A stretch of DNA of 6,128 nucleotides from Syntrophomonas sp. (GCA_003558625.1 PWPP01000017.1:1-6128); one strand, 5' to 3'. Shown: positions 1 to 6,128, counted from the stretch's first letter. The notes: generated by a model not told the origin, from the letters alone. Program-made: numbers and translations.

Positions 1-218
1 ACGACCGGATCTGCCCCGGGAATATACTGCAAAAACAGGTCTACATCAACCCGGTACAAACGGGCCAGCCGGTCCAGAGCTAAGACATCGGGAATGGCCG
101 TCCCCTGCTCATAGCGATAGAGGGCTAATTCGCAAAAGCCCGGTTCTGAAGCCACCTGGGCCCGGGTTAATTTGCTCCTGACCCGGGCATAGCGAAGCGC
201 TTGTCCCAACGTCACCAT
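1..218 (-). CDS. XRE-family helix-turn-helix transcriptional regulator (N-terminal part, cut by window edge)
   Basis: Seen: 72 complete codons run to the left edge without a stop, so the C-terminus lies outside. The protein opens MVTLGQALRYARVRSKLT and contains YRYEQGTAIPD (residues 34-44) followed by LALDRLARLYRVDVD (46-60). Known: this is the Cro/CI/SinR-type HTH pattern, with helices 2 and 3 at about residues 18-36, the conserved YE.G turn, and the L..LA..Y.V.VD closing helix. Such proteins bind operator DNA, usually as dimers, in the cytoplasm; the target is unknown here. Start choice is ambiguous. ATG at 218 has AAAGGGGG (227-234) 8 bases upstream. GTG at 215 is only 3 bases from GGGAGG (219-224). 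TTG at 209 sits 9 bases from the same GGGAGG. I chose ATG. The protease gene ends 198 bases upstream on the same strand. Whether the protein is a lone HTH domain or has a C-terminal sensor or TPR domain cannot be seen. Confidence 0.85.
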   Translation of the reverse strand, partial: MVTLGQALRYARVRSKLTRAQVASEPGFCELALYRYEQGTAIPDVLALDRLARLYRVDVDLFLQYIPGADPV

Positions 219-236
219 CCTCCCAACCCCCTTTCT

Positions 237-299
237 CCGGGAAGGTCCCGGCATGAATAGAATCGGGCTTACCTGGCTTCATGCCAGACCTGCATGCCG
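237..299 (-). repeat. Nested, partly exclusive inverted repeats ahead of the HTH gene
   Basis: Read on the minus strand, CGGCATG (299-293) pairs with CATGCCG (255-249), a 7 bp outer stem. It encloses a small hairpin CTGGC-ATGAA-GCCAG (287-273). A further perfect 6 bp stem with a 3-base loop, CCGGGA-CCT-TCCCGG, spans 251-237. The second and third stems share bases 249-251, so the outer stem and the CCGGGA hairpin cannot both form fully. The last stem ends 3 bases before the AAAGGGGG of the HTH gene's ribosome binding region. No run of T follows either hairpin, so neither looks like an intrinsic terminator for the protease gene upstream. It could be a structured 5' leader, a protein-binding operator or chance. 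The rest of the 219-416 gap shows no gene; a TATACA at 328-333 (minus strand) has no good -35 partner. Confidence 0.35.
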
Positions 300-416
300 A
301 CATGGCCCCCTTTTCCAGAACCGATTTTGTATAGCTTATCATCAAAGCAGGTTTTGCGGTCTCATTTCTTTCTTTTCCTGGTTGGCTGCCTTTGAGCACA
401 CCTCGGAAAATTTAAA

Positions 417-3400
417 CTATAATCCTGCTTCCTCCAGGCGGGCAATGACTGTGGCGGCTTCCCCCCTGGCAACCGGCTGTTGAAGGGAATAATGGCCCAG
501 GTTGATCCAGGGCAGCCATCCCTTTTCATAAAGGTTTCCGAAAGAATTTTCTGCCCAGAAGGGCACCTCCGGGGCCAGGTGCAGACGGACCATCTGTACC
601 GCTCCAGACTCCCCGGTCGCCGGAATCAGGCGGGAGAGGATCACTCCCAGCTCACTACGGCTTAGAGCTTCATAAGGCCGCAAGGCACCGTCGGGGTAGC
701 CTTTTATGACATTCTTGCTGCTGGCGGCATAAACGGATTCTGTGGCCCACCATGGGATCAGGCTGCTGTCGGTAAAATAATTTACCGGGGAAGTCTCTTC
801 CAGGACCCAGTCCTGAGACCGGGCCAGCATATGAATAAACAGGACCCGGCTTATCGCCTGGTCGGGATAAAAGTGCCCGTCCCCATCCCCCTGTACCACT
901 CCCCGGCTGACCAAAGCCCGGATGGCTGCTTCAGCAGGATGACCGGTAATATCCTCTAGGCTGTCTTCCGGTATCTCCGTTGGGGTTTCCGGGGTACTAT
1001 AAGTCTCTATGGAAACATCCCGGCCTTTAATACCCTTAGTAGAGCTATCCAAAGCAATGAGGAAAAATTGTTCTTCCCCTGGCAGCAGGGCATAAAGCTG
1101 GCTGATGCTGCCGTCGGCCTTAATCTCCAAGATATCCCTGCTTCCATCCTGGCGGTACAGGTATAGGCGGTCGGCTGTGGTCCTTCCCTGGATTATTAAT
1201 ACCCCTCGCAGGGAGTAGGCTTTTACCTCCAGCTGAGGCTCATTGACAGGCCCTGCCCCCAGGACCTCTACCTGGGCCAAAACCTCGGACCATAGGCCCG
1301 GGGCCTGCAGGGTAGTCAAATGCACCTCTTCCCCGGGGGTAATCATGTCAGGATCGATGCGGTAACCTGATTTGGTAATCAGGCTGGCTTCACTATAGAT
1401 GTATCTGGATCCGTCTTGCAGGGCCAGTACCTGGTTATAGGGGTTAAATGACCAGACCTTCCCTTCAACTTCCCGGCCCACTTCGGCCACATCTACTCTC
1501 CAAACCTGGTCCTCCCCGGGATGCAGGATCAAACGCACCCAGCTGCCGGGTTGGATGGATGTGGGATCCAGGGCAATCTTCCAGCGAAATACCTCGGTTG
1601 CTTCTGTAACTTTAAAGCTCTGAAAAAGATTGTCTTCATTGATAATATACAAGGTGTGATCACTATGGCTGTAAAAAACTACCCTGCCATAGGTAATCCG
1701 GCTGTTGGCCTGAAGCTGGATGATGCTCTCGGTATCCACCAGCAGCATGGCGGTCACCCGGTTCCCCGGGCGCAGCTGATCCAGTGCCACCAGTTCTTTG
1801 TCCTTATACACCGGGGCTCCGGGAAAGAGCTGATAGCTTTTTCCGGTATCCAGGGTAATCTTTTCCTGCCCAGGTTGCACCTCTTTTATGGTTCCTACCA
1901 CCATTTGTCTCTCCACCTCAACATATTGCACCAGGCCGGTAGTCGGAGAAAGGGTTAACCGGACTTTCATTCCCGGGGCCAGCTGGTTGACCCGGGCAGT
2001 CTGGGCCGACCCGTAAGGGGCTTCGGCGGTTATGGTGTCTATCATTTTATCCTTATAGGCTACTGCTGTCCAGGGCGCCAGGGAGTAAGTTCGAGGGTCC
2101 TGAAACAACTTAATATTCCCTGGTTGAGTGCTTATTTCTGTGATATACCCGCTCACCTCCTGGAAAGAAGCTTCCAGTCTCCACAAGGTCTGTGCGAAGG
2201 GATGAATGCTGCCCCGGACTTCGACTCCCATCGGGATCTCCTCCAGGTCTTTCACCGGCTCCCCGTTTACGGTAATATGGGGCAATACTCCCTGTTCTGG
2301 TGTTAGCATCCCCGGATCTAAATAATATCCTCCATCCCGGGCGCCGGCATTAATTTCCAGGAACAGCTTTTCCTCCTGCTCCTCTAGCAGCTGGATCCCC
2401 CCGCTGTCCCAGGTGCGGGTAAATATATAAAGTGCCTCCGGGGCGACATAGATTTCGCTGCCCCGCTGAATCGCCTGCCCCTCACGGTTCAGGCTCTCAT
2501 CATCCGCATGAAATATGGTTTTTTCCCGCAGATCCAAAATAGGGCCGCCATCTGTAAACAGGAAAGATCCTTCCTGGCGGGTTACGGTTTCCCGCTGCAG
2601 GGGCTGACCCCATACCAGGGCAAAAGACTGGCGGCTGCTTTCCAGCTCCAGCTCCCGGGCGCTGACCCGGATCCTGTATTCGCCCGGTTCCGTTCCAGGA
2701 ATCAGTACCTGTTCTATGTTATTCAGGGCATCAGCCTGGCCCTGTTTCTTGAAATCATTGCCGTAAAAAAGGATCCCACCCGGGGCTTCAACCTCCAGGT
2801 CCAGATTATTGACCAGGGTTTTGGCGGCTCCGGGCCGGGCCGGAGGATCAGTCCAGGCTAGGGTTATCTTCAGGTCGGCTTCTCCCGGCCCTACCACATA
2901 ACTGGTTTCCCAGGTTTCACCGCTTGCCAGTTGCGGGCCGGCATCCTGGTACCGGAAGGTACCTTCCTGCAGGGCTAAAACCGTTCCCGACAGATCCAGA
3001 ATGCCAAAACCCTGTTCCCGGGAGGGAAAACCTTCCGGAGTCCTGGCTCCGTTTACCAGCAGGGCTTTCATAAGAGCAGATGTGGGATGGTGCAAATGCT
3101 CGGCTTTTTCCAGGTATTCCCGCAAGAGGGCCGCCGCTCCCCCGGTAACCGCAGCAGCCATACTGCTGCCCCCTTTGCGGCTGTAATAAGAATTGGCGGC
3201 AAAATTGCCCTCCACCAGGCTGGAACAGGCTGATATCACGGCTGACCCCGGGGTCAAAAGCTCGGGTTTTATCCTGCCGTCTCCAGCCGGACCCCGGCTG
3301 GAAGAATCTGCAATCATGTCCGCATAACGTCCTTCCGGGGTATAGGCGGGACGGGGTACCTGGCTGGATCCAACCGTGAGGGCATTTTTGCTGTTGGCTT

Positions 3401-4037
3401 CTGCGGTCAGGCTGCCGGAAGTAGGACCGTTGTTGCCGGCACCGAATATAGTTAAAAAATCAGGATTGCGATGAATAAAATAGTCAATCTGGTAGCTGCG
3501 GCCAGTATAGTCATTGGGAGTCCCCCCCCACCCGTTGACCTGTATCCGGGCTCCGGATCCATATGCAGGAGCCAGCAGGTCGTTTAAGTGCCGGGGCAGG
3601 GCCAGTTCGTCCTCCTGGTCTAAAAGAGCCTGGAAATAAAGGACCGCTCCCGGAGCTATACCCCGGTACCGGCCGTCTGATGCGGCTCCACTGCCAACCA
3701 GGGTAGCAGCCATATGAGTACCGTGGCCGGTGGGGTCATCAGCTATTTTACGATCGCTGTAGGATTCCAGACGCAGCACCCGTCCACCCTCTAGATCAGG
3801 ATGAATCTCCTCCAGGCTTCCCCGGTCCAGGCCGCTGTCAGCCAGGCTGATAACCTGACCTGCACCCGAAAGACCTGCGGGAAGAACAAGGTCTTCGATC
3901 AGTAAGGACCGGGAGCCAATGATATCTCCACTGCGATCATTAAGAAAGACCGGCGCTGGGGCCGGGGGAATGCCGGCACTAAAGACCAGCACCAGGAAGA
4001 TAAGCATTGAAATGAAACTTTTTTTCAAACGGTTCAT
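417..4037 (-). CDS. Secreted S8 subtilisin-like serine protease with beta-repeats and C-terminal SLH domains
   Basis: Seen, 1206 residues in order: a signal peptide (basic MNRLKKS, hydrophobic core 8-22, AxA-like PAPAP region to about 29); a catalytic domain at about 56-355 with Asp67 in LADSGLD, His105 in GHGTH, oxyanion Asn202 in GAGNNG and Ser292 in GGSSMAA; a beta-sandwich at about 365-478 with LAWTDPP and TLVNNLDLEV; a less clear beta-rich region 480-628; four repeats of about 70 residues (629-926); a beta-rich stretch 936-1012; an acidic Pro/Thr linker 1013-1026; and three SLH units at about 1027-1075, 1087-1138 and 1153-1204. Known: S8 enzymes hydrolyse peptide bonds; the sandwich resembles that of KP-43-type subtilases; SLH modules bind secondary cell-wall polymers. 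Inferred: a wall-tethered extracellular protease, substrate unknown. Start ATG 4037 is supported by GAAAGGGA (4044-4051) with a 6-base spacer. Odd points: no room for an I9-type prodomain, and the first SLH motif is eroded (SRVL instead of TRAE). The frame is intact. It follows pilin genes on the same strand. Confidence 0.93.
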   Translation of the reverse strand: MNRLKKSFISMLIFLVLVFSAGIPPAPAPVFLNDRSGDIIGSRSLLIEDLVLPAGLSGAGQVISLADSGLDRGSLEEIHPDLEGGRVLRLESYSDRKIADDPTGHGTHMAATLVGSGAASDGRYRGIAPGAVLYFQALLDQEDELALPRHLNDLLAPAYGSGARIQVNGWGGTPNDYTGRSYQIDYFIHRNPDFLTIFGAGNNGPTSGSLTAEANSKNALTVGSSQVPRPAYTPEGRYADMIADSSSRGPAGDGRIKPELLTPGSAVISACSSLVEGNFAANSYYSRKGGSSMAAAVTGGAAALLREYLEKAEHLHHPTSALMKALLVNGARTPEGFPSREQGFGILDLSGTVLALQEGTFRYQDAGPQLASGETWETSYVVGPGEADLKITLAWTDPPARPGAAKTLVNNLDLEVEAPGGILFYGNDFKKQGQADALNNIEQVLIPGTEPGEYRIRVSARELELESSRQSFALVWGQPLQRETVTRQEGSFLFTDGGPILDLREKTIFHADDESLNREGQAIQRGSEIYVAPEALYIFTRTWDSGGIQLLEEQEEKLFLEINAGARDGGYYLDPGMLTPEQGVLPHITVNGEPVKDLEEIPMGVEVRGSIHPFAQTLWRLEASFQEVSGYITEISTQPGNIKLFQDPRTYSLAPWTAVAYKDKMIDTITAEAPYGSAQTARVNQLAPGMKVRLTLSPTTGLVQYVEVERQMVVGTIKEVQPGQEKITLDTGKSYQLFPGAPVYKDKELVALDQLRPGNRVTAMLLVDTESIIQLQANSRITYGRVVFYSHSDHTLYIINEDNLFQSFKVTEATEVFRWKIALDPTSIQPGSWVRLILHPGEDQVWRVDVAEVGREVEGKVWSFNPYNQVLALQDGSRYIYSEASLITKSGYRIDPDMITPGEEVHLTTLQAPGLWSEVLAQVEVLGAGPVNEPQLEVKAYSLRGVLIIQGRTTADRLYLYRQDGSRDILEIKADGSISQLYALLPGEEQFFLIALDSSTKGIKGRDVSIETYSTPETPTEIPEDSLEDITGHPAEAAIRALVSRGVVQGDGDGHFYPDQAISRVLFIHMLARSQDWVLEETSPVNYFTDSSLIPWWATESVYAASSKNVIKGYPDGALRPYEALSRSELGVILSRLIPATGESGAVQMVRLHLAPEVPFWAENSFGNLYEKGWLPWINLGHYSLQQPVARGEAATVIARLEEAGL
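1260..2153 (-). repeat. Four diverged tandem protein repeats of ~70 residues within the protease
   Basis: Residues 629-926 of the protease divide into four units that begin at SGYITEI (629), VGTIKEV (714), YGRVVFY (783) and EGKVWSF (858). Each has the pattern G-x-[IV], a short strand pair around a hydrophobic Tyr/Phe-x-Leu/Ile/Val, then a Pro-Gly turn followed by x-x-V-x-L-x-L-type residues and a closing strand rich in V-x-V. The Pro-Gly turns lie at 688-689, 757-758, 830-831 and 901-902, a spacing of 69, 73 and 71 residues. YKDK recurs in the first two units (661-664 and 744-747). The same general pattern, a small beta-domain with 'l.pG..V.l.l', is common in S-layer-associated proteins of Clostridia, but I cannot name a specific family. 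The likely role is a stalk that holds the protease away from the wall anchor. The repeats are visible only at protein level; the DNA has diverged. Confidence 0.6.
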
Positions 4038-4320
4038 AAGCGGTCCCTTTCTCTAAAATGTATACGGGAGCAAAGGACAAAACATTATCTATGATACGAC
4101 CGGGGAGCCAATTCCTTGCAGCACCTTTAGGGATATAAGGGATCTATAAGAAGGGAGTATCGTGCATAAACCCCGAGCCCCATCATAAAAGCACAGCATG
4201 GCATAGAAACATCGCCTTCTAGGTACAGGATCTGGGAAAGCTGGGGCCAAAAAGGTTCATAATGCAAAACATTCATATACCGGGATCTGCACAAAATCGA
4301 CACCCGTCTCATTCACGCCT
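4038..4320. other. Intergenic region between pilin and protease genes
   Basis: This 283-base gap holds no gene I can support. Just after the pilin stop, a 61-codon minus-strand frame (4312-4127) starts at ATG with AAAGG five bases upstream. Its translation is rich in Met, Cys and Tyr, shows no domain, and looks like chance. I see no GC-rich hairpin with a T-run that would end the pilin transcript. The protease-proximal end carries the Shine-Dalgarno GAAAGGGA at 4044-4051 and a weak sigma-A-like promoter described separately. No riboswitch class was recognised. Confidence 0.5.
4084..4111 (-). promoter_or_regulatory. Candidate sigma-A-type promoter for the SLH protease
   Basis: On the minus strand, TTGGCT (4111-4106) is followed after 16 bases by GATAAT (4089-4084), reasonable -35 and -10 matches. 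A transcript would start near 4077, about 40 bases before the ATG, leaving the GAAAGGGA ribosome site intact. A rival pair, TTGTCC with TTTAGA further downstream, would start transcription inside or beyond the ribosome site and is less likely. This is pattern matching only. Confidence 0.3.
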
Positions 4321-5550
4321 TTATTCCAGCAGGCGGCCATAGACCTTCCCGCTTTTATAGGCACCATCCAAAACAGTGATCTCACCCGGATGCGGTTTAA
4401 TATAATAGGTTTTATTTGGATTGAGGGAGCTGTTTTCCAGGGTAAACGTCAGCTCCAGATTTTCAGGTTCATAGGTGATACTGCCAACATTCAACGCTGC
4501 TGGGGCTCCATCGGTATAAATCGTCCAGTGGCCAGGGTCGGTTAACTGCCCTGCACTGTTGTCCATCTCCTTCATAAAGGTGAGTCGAATAATCTGGGTG
4601 GTGATTATTTCCGCTTTGTTAATCAGGGGCATAATCAAATAAGGCCGGGTAAAAGGATAATCAATCAACAATTCCGTCTTGCTGCTGTCGGTCCAGATCT
4701 GGCTCCGTATCCAGTATATACCCGGGGGCAGGTCTTCCAAACTCTGACCGGAAGGAATACCCTGGGCCGCATTCCACTGTAAAAAGAAGGTAGTTTCATT
4801 GGAATTGTCTATGTAGTGATCATTCACAATATAGAATCCATCCCATTGCGGCACCCAATTAGAAATCCAACCCGGTTCATTGACTTTCTCCGCCAGCTGA
4901 AATTCGGATCGGGCCCAAGCGGTAGCGGCAATAAATTCGGTTTTGATACTCACCTGAATAGGCTGCAGGGTTTTCTTTCCTTCGATATGTTCTTCCGGAG
5001 CCAGGAACACAAAGTTAAACATAGGCTCCAGTGGGGCCGGGGTTCTGAAACGAACGGCCTGTCCGATGCTCAGTCCCTGGATGGCACTTAGATTTGACAG
5101 AACCACCTCGGTTTCTACACTGTATGCACGCCCCTCAAAAGTACCATCGACGGTAGAGGACAGGGTATTATCCCGGGAGGAAAAAGTTAACTCAAACTCT
5201 TTGCCCTGGGAAATGGGGGTAAACAAATCCGCGGGGGGCTGCCCCATTCTCTTGTGCTTAATTTCCTGGTTATAGAGAAAAATATAATCCCAATCAGTGC
5301 TTAAATGGGCGGGGTTTACCACCGGGGGAATGATCTCCATCACTTCGGCGTAGCGAACTTCCCGGTTAATTAAGTCCGCCAGCAAGCGCACGTTTTGCTG
5401 CAGGTCGGACTGGATTTGGCCCTCGGTAAAGGAGCGGTTGCCGAAAAAATAAAACCCGTACCCCACGGCCAGGATGATGATCAATAAAACCATCCCCACC
5501 AGGAGTTCTACCAGGGTGAATCCTCTTTGGTTTTTCATGCCGGGCGGCAA
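4321..5550 (-). CDS. PilW-type type IV prepilin with C-terminal bacterial Ig-like domain
   Basis: Seen: 409 residues beginning MPPGMKNQRG|FTLVELLVGM. The bar marks the expected prepilin peptidase cut after Gly10. Phe11 becomes residue +1 and Glu15 the conserved +5 glutamate, followed by a hydrophobic helix to about residue 36 and an amphipathic stretch with QSDLQQNVRLLADLINREVRYA typical of PilW/PilJ-like minor pilins, here split as QSDLQQNVRLL (47-57) and ADLINREVRYA (58-68). Residues 80-230 form a beta-rich globular part. WDGFYIVNDHYID (236-248) and PPGIYWIRSQIW (275-286) suggest a second beta domain. Residues 310-399, with IIRLTFMKEMD and NKTYYIKP, match the SbsA/Big-like Ig fold found in surface proteins. 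Known: such proteins are inserted in the inner membrane, cleaved and N-methylated by PilD, then assembled as minor or tip pilins. The length is well above a major pilin. Start: TTG 5550 is chosen because GAGGTGA sits 7 bases upstream; ATG 5538 would be 19 bases away. It lies 56 bases after the upstream gene, a probable operon. Confidence 0.9.
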   Translation of the reverse strand: MPPGMKNQRGFTLVELLVGMVLLIIILAVGYGFYFFGNRSFTEGQIQSDLQQNVRLLADLINREVRYAEVMEIIPPVVNPAHLSTDWDYIFLYNQEIKHKRMGQPPADLFTPISQGKEFELTFSSRDNTLSSTVDGTFEGRAYSVETEVVLSNLSAIQGLSIGQAVRFRTPAPLEPMFNFVFLAPEEHIEGKKTLQPIQVSIKTEFIAATAWARSEFQLAEKVNEPGWISNWVPQWDGFYIVNDHYIDNSNETTFFLQWNAAQGIPSGQSLEDLPPGIYWIRSQIWTDSSKTELLIDYPFTRPYLIMPLINKAEIITTQIIRLTFMKEMDNSAGQLTDPGHWTIYTDGAPAALNVGSITYEPENLELTFTLENSSLNPNKTYYIKPHPGEITVLDGAYKSGKVYGRLLE

Positions 5551-5557
5551 TATCCGT

Positions 5558-5565
5558 TCACCTCT
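5558..5565 (-). promoter_or_regulatory. Shine-Dalgarno site that favours the TTG start of the prepilin
   Basis: AGAGGTGA on the minus strand lies 7 bases upstream of TTG 5550 but 19 bases upstream of the in-frame ATG at 5538. No other purine-rich site is near the ATG; its upstream bases are GCCGCCCGGC. The ATG would give the familiar six-residue leader MKNQRG, while the TTG gives ten residues, still normal for type IV prepilins. Confidence 0.65.
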
Positions 5566-5606
5566 CTCCAGCTCCCGGAAAACCGCTGGTTCGATTCCCG
5601 GAATCT

Positions 5607-6128
5607 TTATTTATCTCTCCAGGTATCCTGAGTGTACGAAAAAAAGATGTCACCCGGGGCATGGAGAGAAATATATTCAATGCTGACATTTCCCGTACTT
5701 GTAATTTCATTTGCCACAATAGAACCCTTAAAAGTGGATCCTCCTCCAAGATTCACCGTAGCCGAGGGTCCGTAAACCATCCCCATAAAAGAAGGGGTCC
5801 CGTGCAGGTCAAACGCCCCACCCGGTTCCAGGAACAGGACCACGGAAGCATTCCCTTCAATAAAAAAACCACTGCCCCGGCCTTTAAACTCCCTTAGGTA
5901 CAAGTATGCAATGCCATCTCCCTCAAGCGTAAGACGAGCATTGTGGTTGGCTAAATCCAGGATATCCATACGCACCGGATAGATGGTGTTGGGATTATTG
6001 CCCAGTTTCATGGTCAATAGACTATGGGGGCCCAGGTAAACATTGCCATAACGGTGCCCTGGCACCAAAGTACCAGTGCGGTTGTTGGCTCCCAAACTGA
6101 TATGATAGGGACTCCCGGCCGGTAGATC
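5607..6128 (-). CDS. PilX-like pilus-associated protein, C-terminal beta-ladder part (cut by window edge)
   Basis: Seen: 173 codons stay open from the right edge to TAA at 5609-5607. The N-terminus is therefore outside; the internal TTG at 6095 has no Shine-Dalgarno and should not be taken as the start. The sequence is a ladder of short strands rich in Gly, Asn, Thr and Leu, with units such as YGNVYLGPHSLLTMKLG, ARLTLEGDGIAYLYL, GNASVVLFLEPGGAFDLHG and, near residues 116-152 of the visible part, GMVYGPSATVNLGG and FKGSIVANEITSTGNVSIEY. Known: this 'Y.P.A.v.l.G...f.GsivA..i...gn..i.Y' pattern marks the right-handed beta-helix-like domain common at the C-terminus of PilX-type pilus assembly proteins in Bacillota (the domain called DUF7305 in recent family lists, from memory). 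The following PilW gene fits that context. Inferred: a pilus-associated surface or minor pilin protein. The N-terminal prepilin signal, which would settle it, is not in the window. Confidence 0.75.
   Translation of the reverse strand, partial: DLPAGSPYHISLGANNRTGTLVPGHRYGNVYLGPHSLLTMKLGNNPNTIYPVRMDILDLANHNARLTLEGDGIAYLYLREFKGRGSGFFIEGNASVVLFLEPGGAFDLHGTPSFMGMVYGPSATVNLGGGSTFKGSIVANEITSTGNVSIEYISLHAPGDIFFSYTQDTWRDK

Noticed and set aside
237..251. Intrinsic terminator of the protease gene
   Set aside because: The CCGGGA/TCCCGG hairpin is perfect but is followed by AGAAAGGGGG, not by T residues, and lies about 165 bases after the stop codon.
219..360. Cyclic-di-GMP (GEMM) or cobalamin riboswitch
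   Set aside because: GCAAAACC and AGCCAGGTAAGCC on the minus strand recall pieces of these classes, but the defining core (for GEMM, the GACGCAAAGCC-like segment; for cobalamin, the long B12-box context) is absent and the stems do not fit.
109..399. 96-codon minus-strand frame across the gap between the protease and the HTH gene
   Set aside because: It overlaps the well-supported HTH gene in another frame, and its translation is Gly/Pro/Ser-rich and low in hydrophobic residues.
1521..3186. Several plus-strand open frames of 60-145 codons inside the protease gene
   Set aside because: They are antisense shadows of a gene with intact catalytic motifs and lack ribosome sites and recognisable domains.
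4127..4312. 61-codon minus-strand reading frame just after the pilin stop codon, with AAAGG near its ATG
   Set aside because: The composition is unlike a real small protein (many Met, Cys and Tyr, no domain, no membrane segment of convincing length), and the Shine-Dalgarno is weak. Conservation in relatives would be needed to revive it.
5558..5749. 63-codon minus-strand frame ending at the prepilin Shine-Dalgarno
   Set aside because: It lies mostly inside the beta-ladder gene in another frame and has no ribosome site or recognisable product.
1..6128. Mobile element, CRISPR array, tRNA or rRNA
   Set aside because: No transposase or integrase motif, regularly spaced direct repeat, tRNA-like cloverleaf or rRNA segment was seen on either strand.

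Overview
The window looks like the chromosome of a Gram-positive-type Bacillota, probably a moderately GC-rich member of the Clostridia (a Desulfotomaculum/Peptococcaceae-like or Moorella-like lineage; this is inference, not a match). The reasons are strong purine-rich Shine-Dalgarno sites, an extracellular protease that carries S-layer homology (SLH) domains, a Firmicute-style type IV pilin pair, and a short Cro/CI-type regulator. All four supportable genes lie on the minus strand, so the window reads biologically from 6128 down to 1.

Layout in transcription order. (1) 6128-5607: the 3' part of a gene for a Gly/Asn-rich beta-ladder protein, resembling the C-terminal domain that follows PilX-type pilin N-termini in Firmicute pilus operons. 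(2) 5550-4321: a PilW-type type IV prepilin with a textbook GFTLVE cleavage site. It probably starts at TTG, and a bacterial Ig-like domain closes its C-terminus. (3) 4320-4038: 283 bases without a convincing gene, holding a weak candidate promoter. (4) 4037-417: a 1206-residue secreted subtilisin-family (S8) protease with an intact Asp/His/Asn/Ser set, a KP-43-like beta-sandwich, four tandem beta-rich repeats of about 70 residues, a linker, and three C-terminal SLH domains. (5) 416-219: a non-coding gap with nested, mutually exclusive inverted repeats. (6) 218-1: the start of an XRE-family helix-turn-helix regulator that runs off the window.

The common theme is the cell surface. Two type IV pilus components are followed by a protease that should be tethered to the wall through its SLH domains. 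The 56-base gap between the two pilin genes suggests one operon. The protease has its own good ribosome binding site and may have its own promoter, but no clear terminator separates it from the pilin gene, so read-through is possible. Nothing here is a clear new defence or mobile system. The points most worth a second look are the pilin/S-layer-protease pairing, the protease's missing prodomain, its tandem repeat region, and a striking excess of the hexamer CCCGGG.
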